64,000 bases of DNA. Source: Chamaelirium japonicum (lineage: Eukaryota > Streptophyta > Magnoliopsida > Liliales > Melanthiaceae). This document shows positions 1 to 11,139 of the stretch, piece after piece; position 1 is the stretch's first letter, and each line of letters begins with the position of its first letter. The stretch spans positions 24,980,164-25,044,163 of the forward strand of contig OX393552.1 in the NCBI GenBank assembly GCA_947650365.1, given 5' to 3'. The translations under genes and the position numbers were made by a program. The notes below the pieces were generated by a model. That model had not been told where the DNA came from, searched no databases, and saw nothing but the letters and a program-made list of their open reading frames with translations.

Positions 1-1460
1 ATGCCCAAGCTACAAGGGAGGGTCAAGAAGGCGGCTAAGGCTGCCTCTGCTTCGAAGTGCTCTTCTGTGGCGGATAATGGTTCTGATGACGGTGAGGGAG
101 AGGAGGAGGACGAGGATGAGGAGGGTTCTGAAGATACGGATGTCAGTAGGAGCGAGCGAGACAGCGTTGAGATAGTGGTGCCCCCGGTAAGGGTGGTGCC
201 TCGATCTCGGGGCAAGGGAAACATGACGCCTGGCATGGTGGCCTTCGCCCACCAGCTTGAAGAGGATGTGGAGGAAGAAGGAGAAGAGGAGGGGTTGGGG
301 GAGCCGTTCGAGCCGGGCTACGACTTCAGCTCGTTGATGTCGAGGCCCAAGGGTAAGGGCAAGATGTCGCGAGTAGCGGTGTCTACATCTACTGTAGAAG
401 CTTCGATCGGGGGCACTGATAGACCTACTGATCCCTTCATAGGGATGGCGGCCGCCGCTAAGAAGCTCCTTCGTGAGGCAGCAGATAGGCGAAAGAGGGA
501 GGAGTCGACCGCTGTTGGGGCGACGAGCTTTCAACCAGAGCCGAATGTGGAGTTTGCCGTGGAGGGGGACGGCGGGGATTTGCTCAACCTACAGCGGGGT
601 GGGCTGGCTGGGACTCATTCCAGGACGCTGCAGGATGGACTGGACTCGATCCTTCGCAGCCCGAGGCAGGTTATACTGATTGGGGTGGCATGCCATTTAC
701 CAATGCTGTTCCTACTACTGTTGCAACGACTGGGTTGGATGAGGCGGCACCCTCTTCCCGTAGCAGGGGCGAGAAAAAGTCCCGAAAGGGAAAGTCACGA
801 AAAGAATCTGAAGCGATTGTCGCTGGGGAGGATAGGTTCGAGGGTCTGGGTGTGGATGAGTTTGTCGAGATGGCTCATCGTGCGTCTTGCGAGTCCGACG
901 GTCCTCCCGATGTTACCCTTGACCATGCTCTACATATGGTAAGATATCTTGCTTGAATCTTGCTTGGGTTATATTAAATATGGCAGGAATTGAAGTGTTT
1001 TGCTTGTTTGCAGATGGATGCGATGGTGCGGCTTGTTGCTCGGACTTATCACCGCCATGGGAATGACTTGTTGGGAAGGTCTGAGGGAGTAAACGTTGCC
1101 CTCAGGATTGAGTTGGAGGAAGCAAGGGTGGCGCTGGAAGCAGCGCATGGTGATCTTCTCGAAATGACCGGGTTGCGTAACAAGGCGGCCGAGGAGCGTG
1201 ACAAGGCTTTGTTGGGGCTTGCTGCTCGTTGCTCGGAGTTGGATGCTGTTCGGGCAGAGATGCAGGTTAATGTTAGTGGCTTTCAGCAGAGAGATCGGGA
1301 GAAGCGGGAGCTCATTGATGGACTTAAGTTAGAAATCACAGGCTTGAACGAGGTCCTCATGGAGGCGATGGCGATGTCTGGTTCGAAAGCTCCGGCTCTG
1401 AGATTTTCTGAGGCAGGATCAAAGGCTACCGGTAGTCGTCGCCCAGGAGGGTCTCGTTGA
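1..1460 (+). pseudogene. Accessory antisense ORF of element B (acidic plus coiled-coil protein, Transposase_28-like)
   Basis: This ORF runs opposite to the gag-pol of element B. The first part encodes an acidic run (about residues 28-46, mostly Asp and Glu) followed by a second Glu-rich stretch (about 88-98) and Lys/Gly-rich linkers. The last part (1014-1460) encodes an Ala/Glu/Leu/Arg-rich tail that looks like a coiled coil. Acidic and coiled-coil proteins encoded antisense near the 3' end are known from Tat elements ('putative gypsy type transposon', Transposase_28). I base the match on layout, not on a search. The frame moves from frame 1 to frame 3 between about 555 and 600, near a G-rich run, so one indel breaks it. 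A 75-bp intron (GT at 939-940, AG at 1012-1013) joins two phase-0 exons. The stop is TGA at 1458-1460. The true start may lie left of the window. The product's role is unknown. Confidence 0.6.
939..1013 (+). other. Predicted 75-bp intron in the accessory ORF
   Basis: The upstream reading frame ends after an ATG codon at 936-938 and would stop a few codons into the following sequence. A GTAAG donor starts at 939, the interval is T-rich, and a TTTGCAG acceptor ends at 1013. The codon at 1014 continues in frame as a phase-0 junction into the 149-codon coiled-coil exon. Without splicing the two parts cannot be joined. A short phase-0 intron in a retrotransposon accessory ORF is an inference from borders and frame only. 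Confidence 0.6.
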
Positions 1461-1739
1461 TTTGTAGTTTTCACTTCATCTTCTTCTTTTACCCGTCTAC
1501 TTGATGTAGCCCTCTTGGCTGTGCGATGCATCGTTCTTTCTACTGCATTATGTACTTGCTTTCTGTTTGGATAATGAAAAGGGTGTTCTGGCTGGATGTT
1601 TCATGTTTGAAATGCTTGTCTTGATGTTTCCAAATGTCTTTGAATTCAAAGGTGGTGACCTCGGGACTTTGTTGTTGTGTGCCAAGGTATAGCCTTGGAC
1701 TTACTAGTTGATGGTGATGAGAGTTCAGAGTTCTCAGCA
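1461..1739. other. Spacer between accessory ORF and 200-bp repeat
   Basis: No coding potential is apparent. The sequence is T-rich and may contain the 3' end signals of the accessory transcript (an AATGAAAA stretch near 1572), but no convincing polyadenylation signal could be fixed. Confidence 0.4.
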
Positions 1740-2466
1740 TGACACTTTTGTATTGGTCGGACTTACGCGAAGCACCTTCTTAGTTGGGCCTTTGTCTTTG
1801 GGAACGTAGCTTTGTACTATTGCCGGTTAGCCGGCGGTGTCGCAACGCGAACCGAACTAACTGTGGTGAGGCATTAGTGCATGTGTCCTTACGTGACAAC
1901 ATGAGCACGTGCGATGCCAATGATTCGGAGTACTTAGCGTAGTGCCCTTGTATCGGTTGGACTTAGGCGAAGCGCTGTTTTAGTCGAACCTACGTATCGG
2001 GACACATAGCTTTGTACTGTTGCAGGTTAGTTAGCCGTGTCGCAACGCGAACCGAACTAACTGTGGCGAGGCATTAGTGCATGTGTCCTTACTTGACAAC
2101 GGGAGCACGTGCGACGCCAATGATTCGGAGTACTCAGCATAGTGCCCTTGTATCGGTTGGACTTAGGCGAAGCGCCGTTTCAGTCGAACCTACATATCGG
2201 GACACATAGTTTTGTACTGTTGCAGGTTAGTTGGCCGTGTCGCAACGCGAACCGAACTAACTGTAGCGAGGCATTAGTGCATGTGTCCTTACTTGACAAC
2301 GGGAGCACGTGCGACGCCAATGATTCGGAGTACTCAGCGTAGTGCCCTTGTATCGGTTGGACTTAGGCGAAGCACCGTTTCAGTCGAACCTACGTATCGG
2401 GACACATAGCTTTGTACTGTTGCAGGTTAGTCGGTCGTGTCGCAACGCGAACCGAACTAACTGTGG
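1740..2466. repeat. 200-bp tandem repeat of element B
   Basis: The string CGCAACGCGAACCGAACTAA recurs at 1841, 2041, 2241 and 2441, a period of exactly 200 bp, giving about 3.6 copies that differ by a few substitutions. The array sits between the integrase end and the antisense ORF of element B. The same unit, reverse-complemented, occurs at about 26605-27560 in element C. Because B is on the minus and C on the plus strand, the unit has the same orientation relative to both elements. Confidence 0.92.
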
Positions 2467-2553
2467 CATTGAACAGGACTTGAAGTTGAATTTAATAAAC
2501 TCATTGAATCTAAAGTGTTAGCCTTTTCATTGATAGCTTGATGGAGATTACAT

Positions 2554-3786
2554 TCATTGATAAAACTTCTTGAGATGTGATGCATTCCATGCTCTTGGTA
2601 GCCACTGTCCTCCTGGCGTCACTAGTCGGTACGAACCTTTCCCTCCGGCCGACTCGACAATGTATGGTCCTTCCCAGTTTGGAGCGAACTTGCCGCTGCC
2701 ATGTTCCTTTGTGTTTGGGAAGACCGCTCTTAGAACAAGTTCTCCGACGCTGAACTGTCTTCTGCTAACCTTTCGGTCGAAAGCTGACTTGATCTTTTGT
2801 TGGTAGTTGGCGATGCGTACGGTTGCTTGATCACGAAGTTCGTCTGCGCAGTCGAAGTCGCCGATGCGAAGTTCCTCGTTGAGCTGTCGTTCGATTGCGA
2901 GGGACTTGATAGTTGGGCATATGGCTTCGGTTGGCAGAATTGCTTCCGACCCGTAAGTTAGACGGAAGGGTGAAAATCCGGTCGATCGTCGAGGTGTGGT
3001 TCGATACCCCCACAGCACTTCAGGAAGGATTTTCTCCCAAAGCCCTTTCTTGTCTTCTAACTTCTTCTTAAGTATGCCAAGGATGGCTCGGTTGGAGGCT
3101 TCCGCTTAACCGTTGCACTGAGGGTATCTCGGGGTTGAATAGAAGAGTTTGATCCCATATTCTTGGCAAAAGTTTCAGAATTTGTCCGAGTCGAATTGTG
3201 CTCCATTGTCAGCAATAAGTACTTGGGGCGTGCCGAATCTTGAGAAGATGTTCTTCTTGACGAATTTGATGACTTCATCATCTGTTTCACAGAAGAGAGG
3301 TACAGCTTTGACCCATTTAGTGAAGTAGTCAGTTGCCAACAGTAGGTACTTCTTCTTGCTGGGAGAAGGTGGGAATGGGCCAAGGAAATCCAACCCCCAT
3401 TGATGGAACGGCCAAGAACTCGTCAGAGGATGAAGCTCAGATACAGGGAGATGGATTGATCGAGCGTGCCGTTGGCAGGGTTCACACTTCTGGACTAACT
3501 GTCGTGCATCCTTGGCCATAGTGGGCCAATAGTAGCCTTGGAGTTTGACTTTCCCTTCGAGGGATCTGCCGCCAGAGTGGTTACCGCAAGCTCCGGCATG
3601 GATGCCTGCTAATATCATCTTCACTTGTCCAAGGCTGACACATTTGAGAAGGATTCCGCTGTGGGACTGGAAGTAGAGATCGTCTCCTTCAAGGCGATAG
3701 AGAGGGAGTTTCCTTCGAAATCGCCTAGCTTGAATCGGGTCCTCTGGCATTTTGTTGTGCTTGAAGAAGTTGAGGATTGGCCATCT
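2554..3786 (-). pseudogene. pol: Integrase end of element B pol
   Basis: This segment encodes the integrase that would insert the element's cDNA into the genome. An HHCC zinc-binding region is visible (an H-x5-H pair in HAGACGNH, then CEPC). The catalytic core follows with Asp in WGLDFLGPFP and Asp in IADNGAQF. The C-terminal part ends in NWEGPYIVE... and HLKKFYQ before the stop at 2554-2556. No chromodomain is seen, as expected for Tat elements. The segment is broken by in-frame stops TGA at 3175-3177 and TAA at 3106-3108, but I see no frameshift. It is separated from the RNase H part by TAG at 3787-3789. It cannot be functional as it stands. Confidence 0.88.
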
Positions 3787-5814
3787 CTAATCTGACTGAT
3801 CTTCGCTGAGGGAATAAGTGAAGATCGGCTGCCTCCAACCCCTTCTTCCGCTTGCCGAGGCAATAACACCGTGTTGCTCAGGGTTCACCTTGGGTAACTC
3901 TTGGTATTCGATGCTGATCTGACGTTGATTGACTGGATCTCCCAATACTGAAGCGGCGTTGGCGAGGGCATCGGCTTCGCGATTATCTGCCCTTGGTATT
4001 TGGATGAACTTGATGTCTGTGAACTGCCTCTTGAGGTATTGTACGAGGTCAAGATAGTGCAGCATCATTTCACCTTGTGCTACGTAATCCCCATTGATCT
4101 GTCTGATGACCAACTAGGAATCACTATAAACGTCGAGGCCCTCTACCCCCAGTGCTTGAGCAGTCTCCAATCCTGAGACGAGAGCTTCGTATTCGGCTTC
4201 ATTGTTGGTGGCAATGAACCCGAGGAGGATAGCTTTCTCCAGGTGGTCTAGTTCGGGGGATATCAGAACTATCCCAATTCCCGAACCGATAGCACTTGAA
4301 GCTTCATCGGTATAGAGCTTCCATCGTGATGCGGGCGCTGATGGAACCTCTGAGCTCGGACAAGGGGCCTCAGGGCCTGGACTAAGGCACTCCTCATCCT
4401 TGTCGTTGAGGTGCATCTCAGGATCATCTTTAAGGGCGATAGAAACTTCCACAGGGAAGTCTGCTAGAAAGTCGGCTATGACTTGCCCTTTGATAGAAAT
4501 GTGAGGCTCGAATTGGATACCGAGCGAACTCATTTCAATTACCCATTTGGTCATCTGACCGGCTCGACCAGTCTTGTCGAGTATGTCTTTGAGAGGATGC
4601 TCTGAAGAAACGGTGACCAAATAGGATACGAAGTAAGGGCGGAGTCGTCGGGAGGCCGTCAGTAGAGCCAAGATAATTTTTTCTATCTTCGAGTAGCGAG
4701 TTTCGGCTGGCAGGAGGGTGTGGCTGGTATAGTAGACAGGACATTCGATGGCATCCCTTCTGCTGACCAAGACTGCACTGATGGCTTGACCGGTAACTGC
4801 GAGATAGAGCCACAGGGGTTCCGCTAGCAACGGTGCTGTCAGGATGGGGGATTGGGTGAGATAGAACTTGATGCTTTGGAAAGCTTGTTCACAAGTCGTG
4901 TCCCATCCTGATGTGTCAGCCTTGCGGAGTTTGTCGAAGAAGGGCTTGCATTTGTCGGAGGATTTGGATACGAATCGATTGAGTGCTGCTAGCCTTCCCG
5001 TGAGGCGCTGAACTTCTTTCTGATTAGATGGTGATGGCATGTCGAGTATTGCTCGGATTTGGTCGGGATTTACTTCGATGCCCCTTCTGGTTACTAGGTG
5101 ACCTAGAAACTTTCCTGATTGTCCTCCAAAAGCGCATTTGGCTGGATTCAGCTTCATGCGATATCTTCTCAGGATTTGGAATGTTTCGGCGAGGTCAGAG
5201 AGGTGTTCTGCTCGAGTTAGGCTCTTGGTAAGCAGATCATCAATGTAGACTTCGACGTTGCGACCGATCTGTTCTTTGAACATCTTCGTGACTAGCCTTT
5301 GGTAGGTTGATCCTATATTTTTAAGGCCAAAGGGCATGACGTTGTAGCAGTAGAGACCCCTATCCGTCACGAAGCATATCTTCTCTTGATCATCCCGATG
5401 CAGGGGGATTTGATTGTAGCCCGAGTATCCATCCATGAAGGATAGTAGCTCATGCCCAGCGGTGGCATCTACGAGTCTATCTATCCTTGGCATAGGGAAT
5501 AGATCTTTGGGACAGGCTTTGTTGAGGTTGGTGAAATCGATGTAGACTCTGATCTTCCCATTTTTCTTCGGGACCGTGACTATGTTTGAGATCCAAGTTG
5601 GATACTCAACTTCGCGGATGAAGCCAGCAGCAAGTAACTTGTTGATTTCTTCTTGAACTGCAATCCGTCGCTCCGGTCTGATGGTTCGAGGCTTTTGTTT
5701 GACTGGGTGTGACCCTTCTTTGATTGTGAGCCGATGACATGCGTCGTTCGGATTGATCCCGGGCATGTCTTTAAAACTCCAAGCGAAGATATCTATGTTA
5801 GATTTGAGGAACGA
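3787..5814 (-). pseudogene. pol: Reverse transcriptase, RNase H and archaeal-type RNase H of element B pol
   Basis: The RT (about 5700-5000) has the IDFTNLNKACPKD motif and the catalytic YIDDL box near 5250. It is followed by a Gypsy-type RNase H (about 4870-4450, with PVYYTSHTL and the QVIADFLADF end). A second RNase H of the archaeal type follows (about 4330-3950, starting at WKLYTDEASS). This RT-RH-aRH order is diagnostic for the Tat lineage. The frame has TAG stops at 4114-4116 (inside aRH) and 3787-3789. Its upstream end is cut at 5814, where element A was inserted. The continuation towards protease lies at 14561 and beyond, in the same frame once the insertion is discounted. Confidence 0.92.
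5810..5814. other. Target-site duplication of element A, left copy (AACGA)
   Basis: The five bases AACGA directly precede the left LTR and are repeated at 14561-14565 directly after the right LTR. A 5-bp duplication is what LTR-retrotransposon integrases make. Confidence 0.95.
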
Positions 5815-6622
5815 TGTGGGTGCAAATTTTGGCATAAATCTACCACGGGACCCACCGGCCCTGCCTGGTGGGCCCACGAGGACTACAGCGGGACCCACCG
5901 GCCCTGCCTGGTGGCCCCACGAAGACTACCACGGGACCCACCGGCCCTGCCTGGTGGGCCCACGAGGGCTACAGCAGGACCCACCAGCCCTGCCTGGTGG
6001 GCCCACGAGGACTACAGCGGGACCCACCGGCCCTGCCTGGTGGCCCCACGAAGACTACCACGGGACCCACCGGCCCTGCCTGGTGGGCCCACGAGGACTA
6101 CAGCGGGACCCACCAGCCCTGCCTGGTGGACCCCCGAAGACAACCGCAGGGCCCGCAACTTTACCTGGAGGATCCCCAGATACTGCAGCAGAAACCGCCA
6201 TTCGCCACCCAGAATGCCTATAAATAGCATAGCCTTTGAATGTAAATGGATCGAATTCTCAGTTCTAAAAACCAGAGCTCTGGGATTTTCAACTTCTGAT
6301 CTACCATCTCTCTTCGATCTTCTTCTCTCTTTCGAAGAGATCAGGGAGCTTTCAGTGATACTCGGCCTGTCGAGGTCACTTCAACATAAGTGTTAGTGAA
6401 TTCGGGTTGCTCCCTATAGCACGGAGACGTAGGCTTCGGCTGAACTCCGAGATCACTTCTCTTGTGACAAAATCTCTCTATCTCTGATTGCTTTTCTGTT
6501 TACATATCAAAAAAGCAACAACTTCAACCAACCGATCGACCAACGATCTTCGACATTAACTTCGACTCCAATTGACTGGTGCTGCGAAGGTCTTCGGGTC
6601 GGCACGAAGATTTTCCCCCACA
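5815..6622 (+). repeat. 5' LTR of element A
   Basis: This is an 808-bp direct repeat of 13753-14560. The U3 part begins with about seven copies of a roughly 43-bp unit around the string CCACCGGCCCTGCCTGGTGG. It is followed by a TATA box at 6219-6226, a CT-rich leader and a CCCCCACA end. The long ORFs that cross it in several frames result from the repeat and are not genes. Confidence 0.96.
6219..6226 (+). promoter_or_regulatory. TATA box in the A LTR
   Basis: TATAAATA lies in the middle of the LTR, about 400 bp before its end. This placement suits a Pol II promoter that starts the element's RNA. The right LTR has the same box at 14157-14164. Transcription start was not determined. Confidence 0.7.
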
Positions 6623-6623
6623 G

Positions 6624-6642
6624 TTTGGCACCGTCTGTGGGA
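6624..6642 (+). promoter_or_regulatory. Primer-binding site of element A
   Basis: TTTGGCACCGTCTGTGGGA starts two bases after the LTR end. Similar sequences follow the LTRs of B (TTTGGCTCCGTCTGTGGGA, minus strand), C (TTTGGTACCGTATGTGGGA) and E. This is the position where a host tRNA 3' end primes minus-strand DNA. The sequence resembles the tRNA-Asp-type site TGGCGCCGT with mismatches; tRNA identity is inferred. Confidence 0.8.
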
Positions 6643-6767
6643 TCCGAGCGAGAAGCCGTGTCCTCTCTACTTCGACTACCAGATCAATAGCCAAACTTCC
6701 TCGCCCCCTCGGTTGATCAGACAACTGATCGGACGTCGGCAATCTCGTTGTACCCTTCGCACTCTGA

Positions 6768-8474
6768 ATGGCGAGAACCAAACACCAGGGTCAACCAGAA
6801 GGAAGTTATACTCAACAACAAGCTCGTCCTGAGACTCGATCAATGAGTCAAAGGCTCAATTTCGGACAGCCCCTTGCTGTCCCAGAGATGGGGGTTCATT
6901 CAGGGAGTGGAAGATCTGTCGATCGACCGATCATCCACCCTGCGCGACAATCAATTGGTCAAACAACCCCCACTCCTGCTAAAGACCCTCCTTCGACATA
7001 TCAAATTTCAGCGGTCGACTTTCAACTGCTTCAATTTGCAAAGCAAAACGCCACCCTCACCGCTGAGAGGGATGCTCTCAAGAGGGCAGCTTCTGAGGCT
7101 GGGATCACTCTTCCTATCCCCTCTACAAATGAGAGGGTCGATCTTCCGCAACATTCAATCCACTTTGAGCAACAGAGGTCAATGGGCACTACTACCCTCG
7201 AAAGGGTTCGACGCGATCCAACTCCCTCTGCTGCCCTGTGGAAGCAGAGTGTTTGGGACCGCCTCGACGACGAATCCTCTCAATCCACTCCTGATCGCAA
7301 CTTCAACAAAAGAGTCCCTTCAAAGCAAGATGACTCGAGAAGATGTCAGATGAAAGGTGCGCCCTCGAAGAATAGAGTTTCACCATCCGTTCCGCTTCAA
7401 CATGGGCTCGGATCAGACCTTCGTCATCGACTCCAACCTGCCGAACAGGACCTCTCGATCTTACCCCTCGATCTCCATCTAAGTCGAGGGCAGGGTCGTA
7501 GGGATGGATACTCCTCCGTCGGACCCCTCCATCGAAGCTTATTCGAGTCAGCATTTCCAAGGGGGTGGAGAACACCCACTCTCCCCAAATTCAATTGCGT
7601 CAAAGGAGATCCAACTCTCCATATACTCTCTTTCAAACAATCCCTGACACCGCATGAAGAAGAGAACAACGTGCTCTGCCGCACCTTCGCCGGGAGCCTC
7701 GATGAGCCATCCCTCGATTGGTACCACAACCTTCGAGCTGGATCCATTACTCAGTTCAGCGTCTTAGCCAATCTCTTTGTACAACATTATCAACTTATTT
7801 TGAAGCCAGAGAAGAGGCTCGATTCCCTCTATCGGCTAAGGATGGGTTCGGATGAGAATCTTCGCAGCTTCACAAGGAGATTTCGCAATGAGCACGCTGC
7901 CCTCTCTGGGAGGCATCTGGATGATGAAGCTATCATGTTGGCATTTCAGAATGCACTCCGCTTCGACATGCACATTTACAACGACTTCATTCGCAATCCT
8001 CCTCTTTCCCTAGGTTCAATGTTTGATCGAATCCAACGAGAAATTGAGGTTGAGGATGATCAAGTTGCCCGAAAGGGACGAGAGACGAAGAGGCGACCCG
8101 CTGAAAGGGAAACCACAAAATATGCTACCAGAGACTACAACGCAGAAGCAGAAGTTCCTCTCGCACCCAAGCGATTAAGAAACGATGGACGCCGATCTCC
8201 TCCAAAGAAGACTACTTTTACCAAATGGAATCTACCAATCGAACAGATCCTCGATCGAATTCAGCATGAAGAGTTCCTCCGATGGCCTAATCCACTGCAG
8301 CCCGACACTAAGGCCACTGCAGACAAAACCGTCTACTGTGATTTCCATCGCAGTCATGGTCATTCAACTGATCAGTGCCACCGGCTAAGGCATCATTTGG
8401 AAGATCTGCTACGTGTAGGACATCTCCAAGAGTTTATCAAAGGCAGGCAAAATCATTCCTTCGAACATCACTAG
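6768..8474 (+). CDS. gag: Gag protein of element A (568 aa, intact frame)
   Basis: This is the structural Gag protein that would form the cytoplasmic virus-like particle packaging element RNA. The start (MARTKHQGQPE) matches the start of element B gag (MARTPMDQPKE), which supports the chosen ATG. Residues 80-110 contain the conserved QISAVDFQLLQFAKQNATLT stretch. The retrotransposon gag core lies at about residues 300-430 (SLDWYHNL, SLYRLRMGSDE, FTRRFRNEHAALSGRHLDDE, IQREIEVEDDQ). A basic linker follows, then a Cys/His motif at about 522-545 (CDFHRSHGHSTDQC), typical of Tat gag. The frame is uninterrupted, unlike the gag copies of B and C. The stop at 8472-8474 comes just before the deleted pol region, so the protein could be made alone. 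Expression is not shown. Confidence 0.9.
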   Translation: MARTKHQGQPEGSYTQQQARPETRSMSQRLNFGQPLAVPEMGVHSGSGRSVDRPIIHPARQSIGQTTPTPAKDPPSTYQISAVDFQLLQFAKQNATLTAERDALKRAASEAGITLPIPSTNERVDLPQHSIHFEQQRSMGTTTLERVRRDPTPSAALWKQSVWDRLDDESSQSTPDRNFNKRVPSKQDDSRRCQMKGAPSKNRVSPSVPLQHGLGSDLRHRLQPAEQDLSILPLDLHLSRGQGRRDGYSSVGPLHRSLFESAFPRGWRTPTLPKFNCVKGDPTLHILSFKQSLTPHEEENNVLCRTFAGSLDEPSLDWYHNLRAGSITQFSVLANLFVQHYQLILKPEKRLDSLYRLRMGSDENLRSFTRRFRNEHAALSGRHLDDEAIMLAFQNALRFDMHIYNDFIRNPPLSLGSMFDRIQREIEVEDDQVARKGRETKRRPAERETTKYATRDYNAEAEVPLAPKRLRNDGRRSPPKKTTFTKWNLPIEQILDRIQHEEFLRWPNPLQPDTKATADKTVYCDFHRSHGHSTDQCHRLRHHLEDLLRVGHLQEFIKGRQNHSFEHH

Positions 8475-8554
8475 TGAAGATCTCCCTCGAGATGGAAAAA
8501 TCTGGGGGGTTGGAGATGATCAACTTTCAAGCGACCATTTGTATCGTCAGAGAA

Positions 8555-8680
8555 CGCAGCAGCTGGAAACTAGATCCCAACTGGGAAGGTCTATACAAAG
8601 TCAAATCAGAAGGAGGGGCCAAGGATTCTATCGATTGCCACGGGCTTAGAATGCTCGAAATCTTAAATTGTTCTATCTAT
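8555..8680 (+). pseudogene. Integrase C-terminal remnant in element A
   Basis: About 80 bp after gag the sequence encodes DPNWEGLYKVKSEGG and then, after a frame change, a GQGFYRLPRA...NARNLKLFYL-like end. This parallels the integrase end of element B (NWEGPYIVE ... HLKKFYQ). It shows that the segment from protease to most of integrase was deleted between about 8475 and 8555, leaving only the tail of pol. No function is expected. Confidence 0.75.
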
Positions 8681-8811
8681 GATGTAAATTCTATGTTGAA
8701 TAAAGATTGCTTTCAAACGTCTACTTGTCCGTTCAAATTCTGAGTTATGAGACAGCGCAATATTCAGTTTCAAACCTTCAAGCAAATTCAAGTTGAGCCA
8801 GCTCAACCTTC

Positions 8812-9249
8812 AAGCTACCAGGTCGTTTAACAAGTTTAGGGCCTCGTGTTGCGACACGACCCTTTACGTGCAAATGTTAAACAGTTTCGGGTTGTGAAAC
8901 AGCACAACTCTCAACTTCAAGCTACCAGGTCGTTTAACAAGTTTAGGGCCTCGTGTTGCGACACGACCCTCTACGTGCAAATGTTAAACGGTTTCGGGTT
9001 GTGAAACAGCACAACTCTCAACTTCAAGCTACCAGGTCGTTTAACAAGTTTAGGGCCTCGTGTTGCGACACGACCCTCTACGTGCAAATGTTAAACGGTT
9101 TCGGGTTGTGAAACAGCACAACTCTCAACTTCAAGCTACCAGGTCGTTTAACAAGTTTAGGGCCTCGTGTTGCGACACGACCCTTTACGTGCAAATGTTA
9201 AACGGTTTCGGGTTGTGAAACAGCACAACTCTCAATTTCAAGCTACCAG
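8812..9249. repeat. 107-bp tandem repeat in element A
   Basis: AAGCTACCA recurs at 8812, 8919, 9026, 9133 and 9240, a period of exactly 107 bp with about four copies that are nearly identical. Each unit holds a GTTGCGACACGAC motif. The array follows the pol remnant. A motif of this kind (TCGCAACGCGAACC) also occurs in the 200-bp unit of B and C, but the arrays do not otherwise align by eye. Confidence 0.93.
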
Positions 9250-9470
9250 AATATCAACACTCAGATACATAATCCAAGACACCTTCGCTGCCTCGACGTG
9301 CGGTAAGTCCAAAATCCGAGACCAGCTCTCGGTACCCTAGCAAAGCCTAAAGCTCTTTGCCCCAACACATCTCGACATGAAGATCAAGGTCAAACGCGTC
9401 GAGCAGCATTCAGCCAATGTCACTCCAGAGGCAGGACATCTCTCAAACTTACCACTCGACACTCATAAGA

Positions 9471-9906
9471 AGGTTTTTTGCCGATCACGCGAACCTTGAC
9501 CGGATAATTTTTTACCGATCGGACAAACTTGTCCGATCGGCTAAAATCATTCGATCGGTCGATTTTCTACTGGATCTGGCAAAAAACCGAGGTTTTTTGC
9601 CGATCACGCGAACCTTGACCGGATAATTTTTTACCGATCGGACAAACTTGTCCGATCGGCTAAAATCATTCGATCGGTCGATTTTCTACTGGATCTGGCA
9701 AAAAACCGAGGTTTTTTGCCGATCACGCGAACCTTGACCGGATAATTTTTTACCGATCGGACAAACTTGTCCGATCGGCTAAAATCATTCGATCGGTCGA
9801 TTTTTTACTGGATCTGGCAAAAAAACCAAGGTTTTTTGCCGATCACTCGAACCTTGACCGGATAATTTTTACCGATCGGACAAACTTATCCGATCGGCAA
9901 AAATCA
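9471..9906. repeat. 119-bp tandem repeat in element A
   Basis: AGGTTTTTTGCCGATCA starts at 9471, 9590, 9709 and 9829, a period of 119-120 bp with about 3.7 copies. The unit contains inverted GATCGG motifs and resembles the later 215-bp array in composition, which suggests a common origin for the two. Confidence 0.93.
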
Positions 9907-11100
9907 AGCATCACGCGCTCTCATGCTCGGGGAAGACTCGTTCTGGAAGTCCACCATCGATGAGGGGGTGAATCTACAATCTTTCATAGCCAGCATCAAC
10001 GACGAGACGACTATCACCCAGGAGTCGCGTGATCTTCCGACCAACCCTCAAAAATCTTCCGACGTTGCAGATCGTCCTAAGATTCAAAAGCCGATTAACA
10101 AAGACGAAAACTCATCAACCATTCAAGGGCAAAGTCTGAGACATGAACCGCAGCATTCGAACAAACTCCAAATTTAGTCCTAGTGTTTGATAGCAAAGTC
10201 CGAGACCGACATCTTGACATTTGGTCGAAAGTCCAAGCTTGCAACCTTGGCACGTGGCAGCAAAGTCCGAGACCTGAGTCTCGGCATTCAATCAAAGTCT
10301 TCGCTCGTGGCCTCAACACTATTCATTAGCAAGGCATTCGAATTCTATTCAGAATACCCAAACATTCAAATTGCTTTCCTAAGTTAGCAGGCACCAACAA
10401 CTGTGATAAGGATGACGGGAGCTTGGTCTATTAATTCCACAATCCCGGTAGCATGTCATCAACGAGCGGGATTCGCATTGGTAGCGGGACCCAATTACAG
10501 TACAAAAGATTCCTCCAACTAGAAAGAGGAAATCCCACTTGACCGATCTGGGTGTTCAGTCCATTTGAAATGCCTTTTGGTTGTATGGTGTTTGATCAAA
10601 AACAATTCAAATCGAACGACCATGGTGTGCCGGGTTGGGAGCACGCGTGGTATATACACTAAATGTTTACATGGCTTTCACTTGGATTGCCAACAGCACA
10701 TGGGCTGCCACACTTGGATTGCCAACAGCACGTAGGCTACCAACCTATACTCCCTCCATTTGATAAAACAGCAAGCACCGAATTCAGCACTTGCACCGAA
10801 TTCAGCACTTAAATCAACAAGCCCGTGACTCTCTTCACAAAAGTGAGCAGCAGTTGAGGCCCGGTCAAACGGCCAGCATTTACTCTCTTCAAAAGAGTAT
10901 GGCAGCAGTCCCGTGACTGAACAGTGCAATCAGAGCAGCCCTTGTGAAAGTTTTGGAGCAGTTGAGGCCCGATCAAACGGCCAGCAATTACTCTCTTCAA
11001 AAGAGAATGGCAGCAGTCCCGTGACTGCACAGTGATAAATCCGTTTGACCGATCGGAGGGGTGCGATCATGCCAGCACTAAAGCACCATCCCACTCAAAG
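9907..11100. other. Noncoding interior of element A with short duplications
   Basis: No gene is supported here. Phrases such as 'AAAGTCCGAGACC' at 10190-10300 resemble the Ser/Arg-like repeats of element C at 27600-28000. A partly repeated segment of about 118 bp at 10830-11030 contains TTACTCTCTTCAAAAGAG, itself a small hairpin-like palindrome. Two copies of CTTGGATTGCCAACAGCAC occur near 10681 and 10711. Confidence 0.6.
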
Positions 11101-11139
11101 GCACAGCTGCAACATTGAGCCCGTGACTGCAGTGGCACA

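Noticed and set aside
5734..6396. 220-codon frame rich in Pro, Gly and Trp over the A LTR
   Set aside because: It is created by the roughly 43-bp repeats of U3, it crosses the LTR border and the TATA box, and the same frame recurs in the other LTR.
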